From positions 1 through 64,000 of the forward strand of contig NZ_JABRWO010000011.1 of the NCBI RefSeq assembly GCF_013618625.1: a stretch of DNA of 64,000 bases, read 5' to 3'. The notes beneath the pieces were generated by a model. The model was not told where the DNA came from, made no database searches, and saw nothing but the letters and a program-made list of their open reading frames with translations. Within the stretch, counting starts at the first letter, position 1. Every line of letters begins with the position of its first letter. Positions 18,211-26,910 of this stretch are shown here, one piece after another. The DNA is from Bremerella alba. GTDB taxonomy: Bacteria > Planctomycetota > Planctomycetia > Pirellulales > Pirellulaceae. The translations under genes were made by a program, and so were the position numbers.

Positions 18211-18557
18211 AGATCTCTCGTCTTTCGGCAACCCGGAGCGTCATCGATACCTAACATTGATAGCACCGCAGCTCCGATCGTTGCTTATGACAGGCGGAGA
18301 GATGGATTAGCGGGCCGAAAGGTGTCATCGGAACACACGGCTCGGTCCCTTCATCCCTCCCGAGTTTGGCCGTAGAGTCAACCTAGATTGCCAGCGAGAT
18401 AGTCTTTCGAGCGCTAACTATGCGGGTTAGGCGAAGATGCATTGCAAGCATGTCGTAAGTAAGATCGGCGGATGTCTATGAGTACGCTGTGAGATCGAGC
18501 GATTCAGAAGAAAACTCGGCCTGGGCAATTGCAGTGGCAATGCTGTCGGCGCGAGCG
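18211..18557. other. gene-free stretch upstream of the HtrA gene
   Basis: These 347 bases must hold the HtrA promoter, read on the minus strand. No clear -35/-10 pair, riboswitch or repeat is recognised. Confidence 0.3.
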
Positions 18558-19124
18558 TTAGTCGCTGCGAGCAGCTTTCCAGCCATCGGCGATCGGGCGA
18601 ACAGGCCCTTCAAGCGAGAGGGGCCGCGCGATGCGAAGCTCATCGTCGAGTTGCTTTGGGGCGCGGACTTCCTGGTCCATTGCCTTGGGCTCGACATTCG
18701 CCGGTGGCGGGACTGGCATCGGCATCGGCCGGCCAACCTTGGTAGGCAAAGGACGAGGGATGTTGTCGTAGTAGATGACCGGCTGAGCGAAGACGGGGCG
18801 AGTGGGAACCGGATGAAACTTGGAATGGGGCGGAATCACCGGCGCTACCGATGGCGTACGCTCTTGGCCGTGCCACCAGCCTTTCCAGTGATGGTGAAAG
18901 TTGAAGCCTGCGAGCGGGTCTGGCGGACACGCTTCGGCTTCGATCGGCATCGGCTGTGTTGTCGGAGCTGCAAGCGTTAAGGGGGCTTCAGGGAATGTGG
19001 TATCGCAAGCAATGGGGGTGGTTTCGACAGGGAACTGTCCATCGTCGTAGCGTACCGAGACGCAGCCGCTTTTTAGCAGCAGCGCGAAGGTCATAACGAC
19101 AGCAAGTTTCCAGTCCAACCGCAT
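18558..19124 (-). CDS. proline-rich putative lipoprotein
   Basis: This 188-residue protein begins MRLDWKLAVVMTFALLLKSGC, with a plausible but imperfect lipobox (Cys 21). The rest is low in regular structure and very rich in proline (PMPMPVPPPANVEP), with a His/Trp cluster FNFHHHWKGWWHGQE. The family is not recognised; similar short proline-rich envelope proteins are common in planctomycetes. It is probably anchored in a membrane and extended into the cell envelope. Confidence 0.6.
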   Translation of the reverse strand: MRLDWKLAVVMTFALLLKSGCVSVRYDDGQFPVETTPIACDTTFPEAPLTLAAPTTQPMPIEAEACPPDPLAGFNFHHHWKGWWHGQERTPSVAPVIPPHSKFHPVPTRPVFAQPVIYYDNIPRPLPTKVGRPMPMPVPPPANVEPKAMDQEVRAPKQLDDELRIARPLSLEGPVRPIADGWKAARSD

Positions 19125-19311
19125 TGCCGAAGCACCCTGGTGGCAGACAGTGATGACGAAGGTGCTCCTGCCAGCGAGGAGCCCTTTTCATGTATCGGTG
19201 CTTACGAGTGGAATCTTTTGCGTAATCGGCAAAGTTTACCAGGCAGCGTTCTTGGCTCGGCTGGCCCCTCTTGGGGGCTGGGTGGTTGCAGGGGCGAGCG
19301 ATTTCTTGGGT

Positions 19312-20085
19312 TTACAGCCGTCGTAGGTGGAAGCCGCCATCGACATTGATGCGTTGGCCGGTACTGAAGGGGAAGTAGTCGGCGCAGATGGCCGAGACGG
19401 CCTTGGCGACGTCTTCTGATTGACCCCAACGCTTAATTGGGGTCAGGCCTTCGGCGATCTGCTTATCGTATTTTTCTTTCACTGGGCCTGTCATATCCGT
19501 GGCGATAACGCCGGGACAGACCTCGAAGACCTGGATGTTTTCGTTACCCAGGCGATCGGCGAAAAGCTGCGTCATCATCGCTAGCCCTGCTTTGGCAACG
19601 CAGTAGTCGGCTCGATTGGGGGAACTGGCATACGAGGAAAGAGACGACAGGTTAATGATCTTGCCGCAGGGGATTTGGCCGCTTTCGATTTGCGTGAGCA
19701 TCTCTTTGGCGGTGTCTTGCGTCAGGAAAAAAGGGCCCTTCAAGTTGGTGCCCAGGACCAAATCCCAGTTTTCGGAGGTGGCTTCCAAGATATCGAGCCG
19801 GCCTGGCGACGTAATGCCAGCATTGTTAACCAGCACGTCCAGGCGGTTCCAACGGGCCAGTGTTTCGCGAATGAGTTGCGTTCGTCCTTGCTCTGATGCC
19901 ACGTTGGCTTGAACAGCGATCGCTTCGCCCCCGGCCTTTTCGATGCCAGCGACGACTTCATTGGCGGCAGCGGGGCTCGAGTTGTAATTCACCGTGACAC
20001 AATAACCATCGGCGGCCAGCTGCTCGGCAATGGCCCGGCCAATACCTCGGGAACTGCCAGTCACTATCGCAACACGTTTCGACAT
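19312..20085 (-). CDS. short-chain dehydrogenase/reductase, 3-oxoacyl-ACP reductase type
   Basis: This 257-residue NAD(P)-dependent oxidoreductase has the cofactor motif TGSSRGIGRAIAE near the N terminus, LVNNAGI near residue 87, and the catalytic Ser, Tyr and Lys in LSSLSSYASSPNRADYCVAKAG. It ends with the TGQRINVDGG typical of FabG-like members. It is not in a fatty-acid operon, so an accessory ketoreductase role is as likely as FabG itself. Confidence 0.82.
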   Translation of the reverse strand: MSKRVAIVTGSSRGIGRAIAEQLAADGYCVTVNYNSSPAAANEVVAGIEKAGGEAIAVQANVASEQGRTQLIRETLARWNRLDVLVNNAGITSPGRLDILEATSENWDLVLGTNLKGPFFLTQDTAKEMLTQIESGQIPCGKIINLSSLSSYASSPNRADYCVAKAGLAMMTQLFADRLGNENIQVFEVCPGVIATDMTGPVKEKYDKQIAEGLTPIKRWGQSEDVAKAVSAICADYFPFSTGQRINVDGGFHLRRL

Positions 20086-20249
20086 GGGGCTAACTCAAAG
20101 GGAAGAAAGAAACAGTGGAAGTAGACCTCAAACTAGGTAGACGGCCAAGTGCTGTCAACGCGAGGGGAAAGAGATTTAACCAGCGATTCCACGGATGAAC
20201 ACGAAGAAGTGAGTCAAGAAATGGGGCCACTGCAGGCGCGTTCAGCGCA

Positions 20250-20294
20250 TAAAAAAACGCGGCGAGCGATCCATGATTGAATCGCTTGCCGCGT
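20250..20294 (-). terminator. intrinsic terminator of the candidate RNA
   Basis: On the minus strand a 14-bp stem with one G-T pair (arms 20281-20294 and 20257-20270, loop 20271-20280) is followed by seven or eight T residues. No protein gene ends directly upstream; fliG stops 380 bases away. Confidence 0.85.
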
Positions 20295-20520
20295 CAGTGG
20301 AGGCGACCTCTGGAGCAAATGACCCAAGCTCCAGAGGTCTAACCGGAAGCCCTCTGTGAAGCACTTGCCAAGACGGCCGACCCAGTAGCCGTGTACCTTG
20401 ACAAGTATGAGCTTCAGCCCAGGAGGGGGGGCAGGCAGTTCCCGCAAACTACCGTTCAACAAAAGACTTCCGATGTCCGTTTAACTGTTATCTCGCCGCC
20501 GGTTGTTACCAGCGACGGGG
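20250..20520 (-). ncRNA. candidate structured RNA with intrinsic terminator
   Basis: Read on the minus strand, four helices follow each other. They are a 10-bp stem with a four-base loop (20508-20517 with 20494-20503) and a long rod (20411-20416 with 20357-20362, 20397-20406 with 20363-20372, 20388-20392 with 20373-20377). Next come an 11-bp perfect stem (20328-20338 with 20306-20316) and the 14-bp terminator. The elongated rod with internal bulges recalls 6S RNA, but I cannot confirm that family. No open frame crosses the helices in a sensible way. It lies between fliG and the SDR gene. Confidence 0.5.
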
Positions 20521-20675
20521 GAGTAAATACGATATCCCAAGATCCGTGTCACGACCGATTTAGAAAATTTTTTTGGTAGCTAAGCTTTGGCAGATTGGTC
20601 GGACGGAGCCTGAAGTGGGAAACGAAGAGACCGGTTGCCCCGTAAGAATTAGTAGAACGCTAGAATTCCAAGCGA

Positions 20676-21701
20676 CTATTGGATCATCATTTCTTCTTCG
20701 TCGCTGGCTGCTAGTTGGATTTCGCCGGCGTCTTCCAGGCGACGTACAATGTCGACAATCTGCTGCTGCACGCCTTCGACTTCGGAGAGCTTGACCGAAC
20801 CGAGGAAGTCCATTTCTTCGAGCAGCATTTCGCCGGCTCGTTTCGACATATTGCCGACGACCTTGTCGCGTAGGTCTTGGCTGGCACCCTTGAGGGCCAT
20901 GGCCCACTGCGAGGTTTCGACGTTCTTGAGCACCGCTTGAATGTCTTTGTCCATCAGCTTTTGGATGTCGTCGAAGACGAACATCAAGCGGCGGATTTCT
21001 TCGACCAGGTCGGGATCTTCTTGCGAGAGATTCTCGAGCAAGGCCTTGCCGGTGCTGCGATCGGTTACGTTAAGAATCTCGGCCACGCTTGGCACGCCGC
21101 CGGCGTTTTCAAACGATTGGCTCATCACGCTGGCCATCCGGTCTTCCAGGCCTCGTTCCACTTCGCGGATCACCTCGGGATTGGTCTGCCCCATGTTGGC
21201 GATACGGCGGATGACCGACAGTTGGCGTTCCGCCGGCAGGCCTGAGATTAACTCGGCCCCGTACGATGCCGGCAGGTGCGACAGGATCAGGGCGATTGTC
21301 TGCGGGTGCTCGTCGACTATAAATGTCAGCAGGTTTTGACTATCGACCTTGCGGAGGAAGCCGAAAGGAACCGACTCGACCGACTGACGCACGTTGTCGA
21401 GCGTTTCCGAGGCGTTTTTACCCAGGGCCTTGGTGACCAGAGATTTGGCCAGGCTGATCCCACCACCGCCCCCGCCCAGTTGATTGGGGTTCTGTTCGGC
21501 GAAAGCGAGAATGGCCGTTTCTTGTTCTTTTCCGTCGAGATTTTCGAGCTGGGCGATCTCGATGCAGACGGCTTCCACCTGCTTAGGTGCCAGCTTGCCC
21601 ATCAAACTAGCCGCTTCATCCTCAGGCAACGACATCAAAATAATCGCCGCCTTGCGGAGCGAAGGATTCGAGATGTGCTGGTTGGGGACGTGTTTGCTCA
21701 T
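20676..21701 (-). CDS. fliG: FliG, flagellar motor switch protein
   Basis: This 341-residue cytoplasmic protein forms part of the C-ring and passes torque from the stator to the MS-ring. The three helical FliG domains are evident: an N-terminal region (LRKAAIILMSLPEDEAASLM), a middle domain with the EHPQTIALILSHL signature, and a C-terminal domain with conserved charged residues (MFVFDDIQKLMDKDIQ, RAGEMLLEEMDFLG). It is isolated from other flagellar genes except cheX upstream. An 8-bp hairpin (21747-21765) lies in its leader. Confidence 0.92.
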   Translation of the reverse strand: MSKHVPNQHISNPSLRKAAIILMSLPEDEAASLMGKLAPKQVEAVCIEIAQLENLDGKEQETAILAFAEQNPNQLGGGGGGISLAKSLVTKALGKNASETLDNVRQSVESVPFGFLRKVDSQNLLTFIVDEHPQTIALILSHLPASYGAELISGLPAERQLSVIRRIANMGQTNPEVIREVERGLEDRMASVMSQSFENAGGVPSVAEILNVTDRSTGKALLENLSQEDPDLVEEIRRLMFVFDDIQKLMDKDIQAVLKNVETSQWAMALKGASQDLRDKVVGNMSKRAGEMLLEEMDFLGSVKLSEVEGVQQQIVDIVRRLEDAGEIQLAASDEEEMMIQ

Positions 21702-22088
21702 GGCTGCGGAAAGCGTTAACGGCTAGACTTGGCGACGTAGGCTGGGCCGCAGTGATTCACTGCGGATCCAATTGCCCAGGAAAAACGACCGGTCATCCTC
21801 TTTCATCGACATGTTGGACTTTGACGATTAGCTAAATCTGCATGTCCATTGCGTGCTAGCGTTTTGGGTCGTCAATAAATGCAAGCGAAGCATTCCGGGA
21901 TAGTACCCAGCCAATGCATTGGCACAGGCCACATGCGGCGAATGCGTACGGCCTCATCAAGAATGGCCGGTTTGAATCTTCAGACGTGTCGGCCCGCGAG
22001 CAACTTGTCAGCTTCGCCCATCCCCAGGCTAAAAACCTGGATCAATTTTAGGCCGTGGCCAAGCAATACCTACTTGGTTGTCGATCGC
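21702..22088. other. gene-free stretch between cheX and fliG
   Basis: It contains CCGCAGTG/CACTGCGG (21747-21754 and 21758-21765), a perfect 8-bp stem with a three-base loop, 46 bases before the fliG start. No gene is seen. Confidence 0.4.
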
Positions 22089-22568
22089 TTAGACCATTGC
22101 GTGCACGGGAGTGAAGCCAACTTTTAGGGCCATCGGTCCCCAAGGGCAGGCAAACGTCACGGCAATTGGCTTCACTTGCGAAGGAAAGCGAATGTCCGGA
22201 GGGTGACCCAAGACTACGTTGGGTAGGCTGATCGAGAGGTTTAGTTCTTCAAGTTCAGCTTTGGCCGAGCCAGCGACCATGTTCGCAATTTCGCCGACGG
22301 CATCAATAACGTCTTCGTTCAGATCGTCGAACTCTTTGGGGTCCATCATCAGCATGGCGGCGGCACCTTGGATCGCGACTTCTCGCGAAAGGCTTACCAC
22401 AACCGAGCCCTGGGTACGCCCCGAAAGCCCAATCACGCCGCTGATTTCATACTTGTCGCCGACCTGGTCGGCCATGCACAATTTGTCACGCTTGATGGTA
22501 CAGCCCAACATGGTGTCGAAGGTGACAATCGTAGAGCGGATGAACGGGTTGATGTATTCGACCTGCAT
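22089..22568 (-). CDS. cheX: CheX-like chemotaxis phosphatase
   Basis: This 159-residue protein matches the CheC/CheX/FliY fold. The catalytic E-x-x-N motif is in IDAVGEIANMVAGSAK near residue 90, preceded by SGRTQGSVVVSLS. CheX removes phosphate from CheY and ends the flagellar signal. It lies on the same strand as fliG, 387 bases upstream, so the two are loosely grouped. A second E-x-x-N motif is not seen, which fits CheX rather than CheC. Confidence 0.8.
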   Translation of the reverse strand: MQVEYINPFIRSTIVTFDTMLGCTIKRDKLCMADQVGDKYEISGVIGLSGRTQGSVVVSLSREVAIQGAAAMLMMDPKEFDDLNEDVIDAVGEIANMVAGSAKAELEELNLSISLPNVVLGHPPDIRFPSQVKPIAVTFACPWGPMALKVGFTPVHAMV

Positions 22569-22836
22569 TTGAGCACCGATTGCTAGGTGACGACGTTAGA
22601 GCGACAGGGATGTCTTAAGTGGATAAGACTTCGACGCCAAGCGTGAAGCCCTCCTGACTCGGAAGACTTCCAAAAATAGAACACGGACTTGATCGGTCAA
22701 ACCAAAAGTCTTGCCTGACGCACGGTTTTAGCCGTTTGTTGCGTTTCCAGTCCGATTCCCGCAGCACGCACAACCGCCTAGCACGTTAGGGGTGGCTGGA
22801 TGGTAACGGGTAGAGCGGTTATGCCGGCACCTGGGC

Positions 22837-23322
22837 TTACGAGAATTCGCAGTAACCCCACTGACCGTAATTTTCGTCAACACCGACACGCAGGACTTCA
22901 GGTTTCCACTGAAGTTTTGCTTCGAGGGCGTTGAGCAGTTGTTGGCCAATCCACTGGGCTAACAGTTCGGTCGTCGTGTTGGGAATGTCCAGCAGAATAC
23001 ATTCCTCTTGGGGGAAGACCCACCGACGGTCCTCGAACGTGGCCGTGACTTCCTTCGCATCACGAACGACGTGGATTGCAGGATGCTTGGTCGGAAGGAG
23101 CATTCGGTGATCGAGACCGGTAACGATCTCTTGCAGGGAGTCGCGTAAAGCGATGAAGTCGACGACGTAGTGATTCTCGTCGAGGGGGCCGTGCAGTTCG
23201 ACCTCGACGCGGTAATTGTGCCCGTGAACTCGCTCGCAGATGTTTCCGCCGAAGGTGATGAAGTGCCCGGCACTGAACACCAGGTGATCTTTGGTTAGCT
23301 TGACCCAATGACGAACGGGCAT
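22837..23322 (-). CDS. 6-pyruvoyl-tetrahydropterin synthase / QueD family protein
   Basis: This 161-residue protein has the zinc ligands of the family: His 20 in FSAGHF and His 33 and 35 in CERVHGHNY, together with Cys 29 four residues before the HGH as in QueD-like members. GLDHRML and the C-terminal VGVDENYGQWGYCEF hold the remaining catalytic His and Glu. It acts on dihydroneopterin triphosphate. Position 24 bases after a CitG-like gene suggests pterin cofactor synthesis rather than queuosine, but that is inference. Confidence 0.82.
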   Translation of the reverse strand: MPVRHWVKLTKDHLVFSAGHFITFGGNICERVHGHNYRVEVELHGPLDENHYVVDFIALRDSLQEIVTGLDHRMLLPTKHPAIHVVRDAKEVTATFEDRRWVFPQEECILLDIPNTTTELLAQWIGQQLLNALEAKLQWKPEVLRVGVDENYGQWGYCEFS

Positions 23323-23346
23323 GAGCGGCGCTCCTGGGGATATCGA

Positions 23347-24204
23347 TTAAACAAACGGGGCGACCAGCTTTTTCTGTCGCAAGCAAACTAGCAGTCCGGC
23401 GGCAATCATATCGGCCGTTGTGCCTGGGTTTCGCTTGTGGCCGTCGCAGCGCAACCAGAAATCTAGATTGGCCAACTGCTGCATGTAATCTTCTTGCATA
23501 GGTGGGCCTGCGTCGATGACCCGCTGTGCCATCACGGCACTTTGTTGGGCCATTTCGTCCCCATTTTTCCGGGCAATCAGTGTATCAGGCATCTGGGCCA
23601 TCAGCGAGATATGAGCATGGACAATCCGATGGCTCAGCGGCATTGCCAGCCGACTCTCATCAGTCAGCAGCGGCACGACCTTGGCAAACAAGTCCTCAAA
23701 GCCGGTCGTATATTGCCGGGCAATTGTGTCGCGATCGGCTGCCAGTTTCATTGCTTCCAGGATGTGCGGCGGAGCGCTGCCAGCGATGTCGTGCTCGGTA
23801 GAAGCTTGCATGCCGCCTGGCTTGGCCATCGCAATGGCTTGGTAAATGTCGGCGGCATCTTGCGCCGTAGAGTTCACGATCGCGTCGACCGCTTCCTGCT
23901 GCAGGGCTTCCGCATCGTTGCCCATCGCCAGCGGAGCAAGCAGCAGGATCATCCCCAGGTTGGTGTTGGTCTGCGTGACACGCGAGGTCGCTTCGACACT
24001 TTTCAGGATGATCTGCCCGAGTGGAAGCGTGTGGGCCTGATCGAAGACTGTACTGATGGAGATGGCGCTGGCCAAAAAGTCTTGCAGCGTGACGTCTTCA
24101 AAGTCGGCGCCGCGATGTACGTTGCCAGGCTTGGGGGCACATACTTCCAGCGTGCAGGCCAGCGATGCCATTTGACCGAGGGAAAGGGCTGCCGTCCCGC
24201 TCAT
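23347..24204 (-). CDS. CitG/MdcB-like triphosphoribosyl-dephospho-CoA synthase family protein
   Basis: This 285-residue helical protein carries the signature blocks of the CitG family: ACTLEVCAPKPGNVHRGADF near the N terminus, TQTNTNLGMILLLAPLA near residue 85, and RCDGHKRNPGTTADMIAAGL near the C terminus. Classical members make the citrate or malonate lyase prosthetic group, but no such lyase is present here. Homologues in C1-metabolising bacteria occur with tetrahydromethanopterin genes. The start overlaps the end of the upstream hydrolase gene by 4 bases (ATGA). Confidence 0.75.
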   Translation of the reverse strand: MSGTAALSLGQMASLACTLEVCAPKPGNVHRGADFEDVTLQDFLASAISISTVFDQAHTLPLGQIILKSVEATSRVTQTNTNLGMILLLAPLAMGNDAEALQQEAVDAIVNSTAQDAADIYQAIAMAKPGGMQASTEHDIAGSAPPHILEAMKLAADRDTIARQYTTGFEDLFAKVVPLLTDESRLAMPLSHRIVHAHISLMAQMPDTLIARKNGDEMAQQSAVMAQRVIDAGPPMQEDYMQQLANLDFWLRCDGHKRNPGTTADMIAAGLLVCLRQKKLVAPFV

Positions 24205-25106
24205 GGCAGGGCCTCGGTTTTCCGGGAAAGGGGCTCTGGTTGCAGAAAGTCTCGCAAGATCGGCTCGATCCGCTCGCTGGCGTCTTCGACGACGTAGTGC
24301 CCGGCGTCGTTGAAGATGGTGGCCCGGGCAGCAGGCCAAATCGTTTGAAAACGCTCTAAGCATTCCAGCCGAAAACACCAGTCTTTTCCGCCCCAGATCA
24401 ATTGGATGGGCAGATGCGATAGGGTCGGCAGTTGCTGTTCGATTTGCTTGAGCACCGCGTAAGTCGGGTGGCTTTGGGAAAGGGGAATATCCTGTACGAA
24501 GCGAGCCGTCGCGATGCGGTTGGCGTAGTTGTCGTACGGGGCCAGGTAGCCGGCACATACGTCTGGGGTGAAACGCTCTGGCTTTTCGGTCGCCATGGTC
24601 AGCGCCGGGCGGGCAAACGCGTTGAACGAGCGGACCATCCAAGGGCCAAGCATAGGAATGCGGCAAGCTCGGATTCGCAGGGGACAATAAGGAGGCGGAA
24701 AGGCGGCCGTGTTGAACAGCACCAGCCGGGCAAACCGCTCTGGCCGAGCAAGAGCCGCACCCAAACCAACGGCTCCGCCCCAATCGTGGACCAAAAGATT
24801 GATGTCTTGCAGGTCCAGTTCATCGATCAGTTGGACGATGTTATCGATGTGCTGCTGCAGGCAATAGTTATATTGCTGCGGTTTGTCGCTCAGCCCGCAG
24901 CCGATATGGTCGGCAGCCACCATGCGATGCGTATCGCGAAACTGCGTGATGATGTTTCGCCAATAGAACGACCAGGTCGGGTTGCCGTGGACCATTAGAA
25001 CCGGCTCGCCAGAACCTTCGTCGACATAATGCAGCCGCGCTTCGGGAAGCGTCAGGAAATGCGACGAAAACGGGTACAACTTGCGCCAGTCAGCCGACGA
25101 TGACAT
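24201..25106 (-). CDS. alpha/beta hydrolase, haloalkane dehalogenase / OleB-like
   Basis: This 301-residue protein has the nucleophile elbow LLVHDWGGAVG with Asp 108, and HGNPTWSFYWRN near residue 40; both the Asn and the Trp after Asp are haloalkane dehalogenase hallmarks. The general-base His is in NDAGHYVVED. YPFSSHFL and HYVDEGSGEPVLMVHGNP are also reminiscent of OleB, a beta-lactone decarboxylase of olefin synthesis, but no oleA, oleC or oleD is adjacent. It is the first gene of a three-gene overlapping operon. Confidence 0.75.
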   Translation of the reverse strand: MSSSADWRKLYPFSSHFLTLPEARLHYVDEGSGEPVLMVHGNPTWSFYWRNIITQFRDTHRMVAADHIGCGLSDKPQQYNYCLQQHIDNIVQLIDELDLQDINLLVHDWGGAVGLGAALARPERFARLVLFNTAAFPPPYCPLRIRACRIPMLGPWMVRSFNAFARPALTMATEKPERFTPDVCAGYLAPYDNYANRIATARFVQDIPLSQSHPTYAVLKQIEQQLPTLSHLPIQLIWGGKDWCFRLECLERFQTIWPAARATIFNDAGHYVVEDASERIEPILRDFLQPEPLSRKTEALP

Positions 25107-25180
25107 AGTCTCAGGAAGTCTCGCTCGAGGATCGAAACTCCTAGTTTACCGGTTCAGAGCTACATAACTAGAGCGGCGAC

Positions 25181-26710
25181 CTACGGCGCGCTGGCCATCT
25201 TGGCTCGTTTTTGCCAGAAATCACGGGCTTCTCGCTGCAAATCGATGATTTCGTTACGCTGGGCACCATCGGGTAGGTCGATGTTCATGGCCCGACGAAA
25301 GACCCAATCGCGGAAGAATTCGGCGGCCGATTTGCTGATCCGTGGCTGGCCGTTGGCCTCGACATAGAACGGAGCGGTCGTGGCGTATTGATAGTAGCCA
25401 GATTCCTGCGTGACGACGCGCACGAGGAACCAGCCAGAGTCGGTGAAGCTGACCGGCGGTAAGATTCCTCGCCGGTCCTTATATTCATCGAGCGAAATCT
25501 CTAGATCCTTTTCGCCATTCTTGATCACTTCTAAATAGGCGATCGTCTGCCGTGTGGCCAGGCTCAGGGCAATCTGAAATTCTTGCTTTTCGCCAATATT
25601 GATCGGGAAAACGTGTCCCGGCGGGTAGCCTTCGACGGTGGCTCGTAGCAGCGGTCCATTCGTCACGAAAACGTTCCCGGCGTCGACCGCATTCCACCAC
25701 GCATCTGGTGTGAAATTGCCATCGACGTGGGCGTAAACGCGGTCGAGTCGCGACGATTCGTCTTCTTCATTGGTTCCATTCGCCGCAACCGGAGTCAAGC
25801 GAACGCCTGTTTCCAGCAGTTTGTAGTACGTATCGAGCGCCAGGCGAGCCTTGCCGGTGACGTCTCCTTTGCGTATTTCGGCGGCTTGGGTAGCCAGCGG
25901 GTGTTTTTCGCTGAACTGATAGGCTTCGATTTCCGGGCCTAGAATGCTGATCGAGTCGAGGAAATCTCGTGCGACCCACATCGGCAGGTCAGGCTCAAGA
26001 GGACTAGCGGCCGTTACATGCGCCGAGCCGAGGTCGGACTGAAAGAACGTGGCCGCGGGGTACTCGGGTTGAAGACGCTGCACGGGAAGTGGCTCGTTCA
26101 TGCGGGCGAACCAGACTTTGCCTCCGGCCCGGTTGTCTTCGCCCCCTAGTTCCCACAACGAGCGAAAGGCCCCGAATTCGTCACGGGGCGAGGGGATCGG
26201 CTTGCCAGCCCAGGGATTGATTTGGTTGTTCCAGGTAATGTGATTGCCCAGCACCAGGTCGTCGGCGAGCATGATCGTTTCCAGGTCGACGGTTCGGCCT
26301 GATAGTGCCAGATTGCCGGGGTACCACCCTTCCCTTTTCATGTCGATAAACCGCTTCAGCTCGATGGTGCGGTTATCGGAATCGCCCGAATTGAGGATGA
26401 AGTGTCCTTCCATGAAGGGATACTCGGGGCCGGCGTCGATCCGAAATTCGTACTGTCCGGGCCGCAGCTTCATTTTTAAGCCGCCGGTGAAATAAGCCGT
26501 ACCGTCGATCATCAGCGCCCCATCGATGCGTTGGGCACGATCGCGCGAGTTGGTAATGCGAATCTTGGCCGAGCACGGCAACTGCGTCTGAGCGTCGATC
26601 ACGCGCAGCTCGTATTCGGCATAGGCACCCAGCAAGGTGACCGGTGCAGCCAGCACAATTAAGATTAGCAAGCTGGTGCGAACGACGGCGAATATATGGG
26701 ATAAATGCAT
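25181..26710 (-). CDS. secreted PHP-like (CehA/McbA-type) protein
   Basis: This 509-residue protein has a signal peptide (VVRTSLLILIVLAAPVTLLGAYA) followed by a beta-sandwich-like region that resembles a carboxypeptidase regulatory fold (YELRVIDAQTQLPCSAKIRI). The middle region has the layout of planctomycete CehA/McbA-like proteins, but the metal-binding His clusters are sparse (SDLGSAHVT, RVYAHVDGNFTPDAWWNAV, FVTNGPLL), so hydrolase activity is uncertain. ATG 26710 is chosen over a TTG at 26755 because it sets the signal peptide correctly. Confidence 0.55.
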   Translation of the reverse strand: MHLSHIFAVVRTSLLILIVLAAPVTLLGAYAEYELRVIDAQTQLPCSAKIRITNSRDRAQRIDGALMIDGTAYFTGGLKMKLRPGQYEFRIDAGPEYPFMEGHFILNSGDSDNRTIELKRFIDMKREGWYPGNLALSGRTVDLETIMLADDLVLGNHITWNNQINPWAGKPIPSPRDEFGAFRSLWELGGEDNRAGGKVWFARMNEPLPVQRLQPEYPAATFFQSDLGSAHVTAASPLEPDLPMWVARDFLDSISILGPEIEAYQFSEKHPLATQAAEIRKGDVTGKARLALDTYYKLLETGVRLTPVAANGTNEEDESSRLDRVYAHVDGNFTPDAWWNAVDAGNVFVTNGPLLRATVEGYPPGHVFPINIGEKQEFQIALSLATRQTIAYLEVIKNGEKDLEISLDEYKDRRGILPPVSFTDSGWFLVRVVTQESGYYQYATTAPFYVEANGQPRISKSAAEFFRDWVFRRAMNIDLPDGAQRNEIIDLQREARDFWQKRAKMASAP

Positions 26711-26910
26711 AGCGAAGAAAGTTTCCGGAAACCGGTGCGTGTGTTTGCCGGGCAAATCTGGGATAATCGGCCGCTCTCCCCAGAGCGGCTTCCAAGTATA
26801 GAATAGCTTGCAGAAGCCACCGCTACCGCACAGAAAACGCGGCGGATATGCTTCTGGATGATGTTGGAAGTTGTTTACAGAGAACCAGTTAGGCGAAAAC
26901 CAAGAAGTTC

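Larger units (their letters stand above)
20086..20675. other. gene-free stretch holding a candidate structured RNA
   Basis: No supported protein gene is present. Most of the interval 20250-20520 folds into hairpins and is described as a separate ncRNA candidate; the remainder shows nothing. Confidence 0.5.

Noticed and set aside
20214-20462. 82-codon minus-strand frame
   Set aside because: It crosses the terminator and hairpins of the candidate RNA and has no protein-like features.
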